Below are positions 43,933 to 47,556 of a stretch of 47,556 bases of DNA, piece by piece. The notes beneath the pieces were generated by a model. It was not told the DNA's origin. It was given only the letters and a program-made list of their open reading frames with translations, and did no database searches. Source of the DNA: CAZOKO01 sp964580455 (GTDB lineage: Bacteria > Desulfobacterota > WTBG01); the NCBI GenBank assembly GCA_964580455.1, contig CAZOKO010000004.1:1-47556 (forward strand), read 5' to 3'. How positions within the stretch are numbered: the stretch's first letter is position 1; each line of letters opens with the position of its first letter. The position numbers were made by a program, and so were the translations under genes.

Positions 43933-43969
43933 AACCACAGAGGACACAGAGATTGTGAACTCTGTGGTT
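43933..43969. repeat. Inverted repeat AACCACAGAG / CTCTGTGGTT
   Basis: 10-bp arms 43933-43942 and 43960-43969. The end of the right arm lies in the stop codon of the PorB-like gene, so the element may have set its C-terminus. Confidence 0.65.
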
Positions 43970-44696
43970 AGATTTCTCCCTTTCTCAATTTGGCATAGTT
44001 TCTATCCACCTCAGCCTGAATCTCAAGAATATCTTTCTGCTTAAAATGTTTAAACCGATTCTGCATTCTAATGTATTGCTCTACCGGTCTCAGTTTGGGG
44101 TGGTCAATAGTCAAGCGGTAGCCGCCGGCAACAACCTCATATAAGGGGAATATCGCACATTCCGCCGCATATCGACCAATGTTTATAGTAAACTCACTAT
44201 CGAAATCCCAGCCGACAGGACAGGGAGAGAGAACGTGAATGTAGCTTGATCCCTCACTCTCCATTCCCCTTCTCACTTTATCAATCAGATCAAAAGGGTA
44301 GCTGGGGCAGGCCGTTGCCACATAATGAAACCCCCTTGCTACCGCAACAGCAGGAATCCATTTTTTAAACACTGTGGGTGTGGGTTTGCCTTCTGTTGCT
44401 TCATTGTCAAAACAGATAAGAAGACTGGCCTGACTCTGTTTTTCAATGTTAAGCAGGGCCGGCCGTATCGCTTCTTTTTCTTCTTTCTTACTCTTGATAA
44501 AACTTCCCGGAAGGGGCTGCTTCCAGGGAATTTCCCAGCTGGCTTTCTTCATCCAGTCTCTTTCCTCGTCTAATGCCTTGTAAACCTGCCTCACCCCCAG
44601 GGCTACCCCACAGCCCATGCAGGCAGAATGTGCCTGTGGTAAAAAATGCTCTTTAAAAGGTAATAACTGGGGTACATATAATCCAAACTTATCCAT
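43968..44696 (-). CDS. PorB-like 2-oxoacid oxidoreductase beta homolog lacking the TPP core
   Basis: 242 aa, about 60-80 shorter than normal PorB. The N-terminus has the Fe-S loop SACMGCGVALGVRQVYKAL. Then SWEIPWKQPLPGSF matches the tail of the next conserved block, but the segment with GDGGTxDIG and the Asn of the TPP/Mg site is gone. The frame resumes exactly at LLICFDNEA and runs through YVATACPSYPFDLIDKVRRGM, SPCPVGWDF and the C-terminal AECAIFPLYEV. The ends fit closely, so this is a conserved-looking internal loss, not a frameshift. It overlaps porD by 1 nt. No PorA or PorC is near. It cannot use TPP by itself; an electron-transfer or scaffold role is inference. Confidence 0.82.
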   Translation of the reverse strand: MDKFGLYVPQLLPFKEHFLPQAHSACMGCGVALGVRQVYKALDEERDWMKKASWEIPWKQPLPGSFIKSKKEEKEAIRPALLNIEKQSQASLLICFDNEATEGKPTPTVFKKWIPAVAVARGFHYVATACPSYPFDLIDKVRRGMESEGSSYIHVLSPCPVGWDFDSEFTINIGRYAAECAIFPLYEVVAGGYRLTIDHPKLRPVEQYIRMQNRFKHFKQKDILEIQAEVDRNYAKLRKGEI

Positions 44697-45001
44697 TATC
44701 CCTCCTCCGTCATGCTAATGGCTCCAAACCAGCATTCCCGATGGCAGATACCACATCCTTTGCAGTAGTTGAGATCTGCTTCGTAGTATCCATCGTCTCC
44801 CCTCTTAATAGCAGCGTCAGGGCAGAAAATATAACAGAGCCCGCATCGCACACACATTTCTTTATCCCATACAGGAACTAAAGCAGGTTTTTGTCCTGGT
44901 TCGAAAGGCTTTGCCTTTCCTTCCTCCAATAAAACACACCCAACTTTAGTATCCTTCCAGGTATGTTTTTCAGATTGCTTCACTACTTTTAACTTTGCCA
45001 A
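44696..45001 (-). CDS. porD: PorD-like 2x[4Fe-4S] ferredoxin subunit
   Basis: 101 aa. PorD layout: short N-terminus, then MCVRCGLCYIFCPDAAI and YCKGCGICHRECWFGAIS, with Trp where Pro is normal after the last Cys. The stop overlaps the start of the PorB-like gene (TAATG), so they are translated together. It is the first gene of the operon; a promoter candidate lies upstream at 45065-45091. Confidence 0.88.
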   Translation of the reverse strand: MAKLKVVKQSEKHTWKDTKVGCVLLEEGKAKPFEPGQKPALVPVWDKEMCVRCGLCYIFCPDAAIKRGDDGYYEADLNYCKGCGICHRECWFGAISMTEEG

Positions 45002-45064
45002 GGTATCACTCCTTACTCAGTTATTTGTTAATACACAAAATTATCATTTATTAAGCAACCGAAA

Positions 45065-45091
45065 TTTATAATAGGATCCCCATCATGTCAA
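45065..45091 (-). promoter_or_regulatory. Possible promoter of the PorD-to-NuoG-like operon
   Basis: Minus strand: exact TTGACA (45091-45086), 15-bp spacer, TATAAA (45070-45065). The spacer is short, but TAAATT overlaps at 17 bp. The 180-bp gap to the response regulator has no other feature I can support. Confidence 0.42.
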
Positions 45092-45181
45092 GCATTTTAT
45101 ACAAGTTTAATCGGATTTGCTGCTGCAAAATTGGGAAAATGTCCTGTCCCGGCACTACTTGATTAAAATTGTTCTGCCTGT

Positions 45182-45838
45182 TCATTTATCAACATCTACC
45201 ATCCCTTTGCGAATGGCGTATTTGACAAGACCTATACGATCATGAATATTCAGTTTGTCCATAATGTGAGTGCGGTGAGTTTCAACCGTTTTAGGACTGA
45301 TAAATAAGGCCTCAGCAATCTTTTTATTTGTATTGCCCTCAGCAATCAACTGAAGTATTTCTCTTTCACGAGTGGTAAAGGTATCGCAAACCTCATCTTC
45401 CTCTCCCCTGGCCCGCTGCATATAGGTATTTATCACCTTTTTGGAAATAGAAGGGCTCATGAATGCCTCGCCCTTGTAAACCGCATTAATGGCTGAGATA
45501 AGGTCCTGAAAGGCTGTCTCTTTGACCAGGTAGCCATCAGCTCCGGCATTTAGGATCTGGAAGATGTATTCCTCATGGGTGTACATGGTAAGAACCAAAA
45601 CCTTTATCTTGGGAAATTTCTTTTTGATGCGGCGGGTTGCTTCCAATCCGTTTAAGCCAGGCATGGCGATATCCATCAGGATCACATCGGGTAATAACTC
45701 TTCAATTATTTTAATCGCTTCTCTCCCATCCTTTGCCTCTCCCATTACTTCTATCCCTTCTTGACTGTCAAGCAGCGACTTTATCCCCTGACGAAGGATG
45801 GTATGGTCATCTGCTATCACTACCTTTATATTTTTCAT
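45182..45838 (-). CDS. NarL/LuxR-family response regulator
   Basis: 218 aa. Receiver with the acid pair at D10-D11, phosphoacceptor D56 (VILMDIAMPG) and conserved Lys near 105. LuxR-type HTH at about 150-210 (LTxREREILQLIAEGNTNKKIAEALFI, here REREILQLIAEGNTNKK). It starts 19 bp after its histidine kinase gene, so the pair is one operon. The target genes are unknown; the PorD operon just downstream is one candidate. Confidence 0.93.
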   Translation of the reverse strand: MKNIKVVIADDHTILRQGIKSLLDSQEGIEVMGEAKDGREAIKIIEELLPDVILMDIAMPGLNGLEATRRIKKKFPKIKVLVLTMYTHEEYIFQILNAGADGYLVKETAFQDLISAINAVYKGEAFMSPSISKKVINTYMQRARGEEDEVCDTFTTREREILQLIAEGNTNKKIAEALFISPKTVETHRTHIMDKLNIHDRIGLVKYAIRKGMVDVDK

Positions 45839-45857
45839 CTGCAGGCCTTCCCTATCC

Positions 45858-47474
45858 TCAACTATTTAAGGGGATTTCCACTAAGAGCTTAGTTCCCCTC
45901 CCCTGTTTAGATTCAATATGGAAGGTGCCTCCCAAATTATAAACACGTTCTTTCATGCCCAGTATTCCTGAGCCTTGAGAGTAGTTTTCTCCTGAAACTG
46001 ATCTTTTAAGCTTAAATCCTTTTCCATCATCTTCCACCATGGTGATAAGCCTTGATCCCTTCTTTTCTAAGGAGATGTTTATTTCTTTTGCCTGTGCATA
46101 TTTAGCAATATTGGTTAATGCCTCCTGGACAATGCGATAGATGACAGTTTCTATCTCAAAATCAAGCCTCTTATCAGGAGGAGCGATTTTAAAGTTAATG
46201 GGAATGCCAAGCCTTTTAGCATAACTCTCTGCGTACCAGCGCAGGGTGGGAATCAATCCCAGGTCGTCCAGCATCGAAGGTCTTAAGTCGTAGGATAAAA
46301 GACGTAGATTTTCAAGGGTACGAACCAGAATGGAACTCGTTTCCACAAGTCGTGCTGCTACATCTTCCAGGCTGGAAGGCAGGCTTTTCTTTATTACATC
46401 TAAATTGATTTTTGCTGCAATGAGAGCTTGACTTGCTTCATCATGCAGCTCTCGGGAAATCCGTTTTCTCTCCTCTTCCTGAGCCTTGATGATTTGCGAA
46501 GAAAGCATTTGCAAATCCTGCTCGTGTTTCTTCAAAGAATCCATTAGCATGGCATTCTCAATAACGACTCCAAGGTGGTTGCCAATTGTAAGGAGCAGTT
46601 CTACCTTCCAGGGCTCAAAGGTATCATAGACATAGCTTGCAACATTGAGAGCCCCTGTAAGTCTGGTCTTCACCCTTATGGGAACACTTACTGCCAGCTT
46701 CATCTCTTCTGGGGCCATGTAATTAGTAAGCTTGGTCTTCCTGGTAACGCTTTTGAGGATTACTGCTTCATGTCTTGCCAGACCTTTTCCCATCAATCCT
46801 ACACCTAATCTGATTTTATTGAACCTTTTGCAAAAATTGGATGAAACCCCCTTAGCCAATCTCAATATTAAATCTTCACTCCCTTTCGGCTCTCTTATGT
46901 ATATACCGCCACCCTCACAATCCATAACTTCTATAATCTTATCCAAAGCAGTATTTAATAGCTTGTTAAGTTCCAGTGTTTGAGTTACGGTACGTCCGAT
47001 CTGATTTAAAGCTAATAGCTCCCTGTTTTGCTGGGTGATGTCCTTTTCCATCCCGGCCTTTTCTGTTATATCCTCAAAAATGATAACAATCATGTTTTCT
47101 TCGGCAAGAAAATAAGATTGTATATTAAGATAGAGTGGTTTGTTATCTTTTTTGGAGTTGTAATATTCAACTCTCTCAATATTTAATCTTCTTCTCTTTT
47201 TTCCATTTGTATTATTTATTATTTCTTCTGAGATTTGCTTTAAACCAGGCACAATCTTTAAAAGAGAGTTCCCCTTGAAGTGCTGTTTTTTAAAGCCTGA
47301 AATTTTCTCTGCACTTTTATTCCAATAAAGAGTGGTAAAAGTTTTATTCTTCCTTTTGCCGATCCAAATCCCTTCCTTTAGATTTTCCACAACGCTCTTA
47401 TAAAGTTTATATAAATTTTCATCTTCCCCCTGGGTGCGACCATTATTTAACCTGCGTTTTAACTGAGTTGCCAT
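45858..47474 (-). CDS. PAS-GAF sensor histidine kinase, NarX/DegS type
   Basis: 538 aa. Order: PAS (about 26-140), GAF (about 165-310), HisKA_3 with phospho-His H344 (RISRELHDEASQALIAA), HATPase with DDGKGF. No TM segment is seen, so it is cytoplasmic. The GAF domain has Cys186 and Cys215, possible metal or redox contacts, but no clear heme site. Pairs with the NarL-like regulator. Confidence 0.92.
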   Translation of the reverse strand: MATQLKRRLNNGRTQGEDENLYKLYKSVVENLKEGIWIGKRKNKTFTTLYWNKSAEKISGFKKQHFKGNSLLKIVPGLKQISEEIINNTNGKKRRRLNIERVEYYNSKKDNKPLYLNIQSYFLAEENMIVIIFEDITEKAGMEKDITQQNRELLALNQIGRTVTQTLELNKLLNTALDKIIEVMDCEGGGIYIREPKGSEDLILRLAKGVSSNFCKRFNKIRLGVGLMGKGLARHEAVILKSVTRKTKLTNYMAPEEMKLAVSVPIRVKTRLTGALNVASYVYDTFEPWKVELLLTIGNHLGVVIENAMLMDSLKKHEQDLQMLSSQIIKAQEEERKRISRELHDEASQALIAAKINLDVIKKSLPSSLEDVAARLVETSSILVRTLENLRLLSYDLRPSMLDDLGLIPTLRWYAESYAKRLGIPINFKIAPPDKRLDFEIETVIYRIVQEALTNIAKYAQAKEINISLEKKGSRLITMVEDDGKGFKLKRSVSGENYSQGSGILGMKERVYNLGGTFHIESKQGRGTKLLVEIPLNS

Positions 47475-47556
47475 GATTCTTCTCTTTTTTTGTTTTTACT
47501 AATGCCCACATTCAACCATGAAGTGCAACAAAGACGGTTTGTAAAACATCGTAAGG

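Overview
The window reads as chromosomal DNA of an anaerobic, Gram-negative bacterium. Outer-membrane export proteins, RND tripartite pumps and lipoproteins indicate a diderm envelope. Iron-sulfur and flavin redox complexes, a selenocysteine-containing formate dehydrogenase and an AsrC-like siroheme protein indicate anaerobic energy metabolism. The gene mix resembles Desulfobacterota or Nitrospirota-like lineages; this placement is inference, as no rRNA or marker gene is present.

Region 1 (about 0.08-17.5 kb, all minus strand) is a heavy-metal island. A CsoR-type repressor with its own operator and promoter heads a seven-gene operon: CsoR, HMA copper chaperone, siroheme/4Fe-4S protein, an internally duplicated Cys-rich protein, and a CusCBA-like copper/silver efflux pump. 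Upstream lie a YHS/TRASH-like protein, a Cys/His-rich secreted protein, a rhodanese, and a CzcBA-like pump without an outer-membrane gene. The CzcB adaptor has four tandem C-x2-H-x6-C-x2-C modules and is preceded by a paralog of the Cys-rich protein. A decayed IS end appears to close the island.

Region 2 (17.9-20.3 kb) holds a DUF2284-like metal-binding protein, a TIGR00027/LCM-type methyltransferase and a NapH-like membrane ferredoxin. A 585-bp gene-free stretch with two perfect DnaA-box words follows.

Region 3 (20.9-26.7 kb) is a polysaccharide export locus: CpsD-like ATPase, Wzz/GumC, two Wza-type proteins and an ExeA/XrtA-type ATPase.

Region 4 (26.9-32.3 kb) encodes an NAD-linked, probably electron-bifurcating formate dehydrogenase (NuoE-like, NuoF-like, FdhA). 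FdhA is one gene read through an in-frame UGA (Sec352) with a clear SECIS hairpin. A cupin sugar-isomerase-like gene follows.

Region 5 (33.4-37.8 kb) encodes EtfB, EtfA (with ferredoxin domain) and a membrane CCG/DUF224 iron-sulfur protein, a likely ETF:menaquinone oxidoreductase branch.

Region 6 (37.9-40.0 kb) has a small hypothetical gene, a pseudogene, a radical SAM protein and a YkgJ-type protein.

Region 7 (40.1-45.0 kb) is the most unusual: PorD, a PorB homolog lacking the TPP-binding core, NuoE fused to two PCP_red-like repeats, NuoF, and a NuoG-N-terminus-like iron-sulfur protein, with no porA or porC. It may be a new NAD(P)H/ferredoxin electron-transfer complex. A NarX/NarL-type two-component pair lies just upstream.

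Many intergenic gaps carry short dispersed inverted-repeat elements of a few recurring types, sometimes inside operons.
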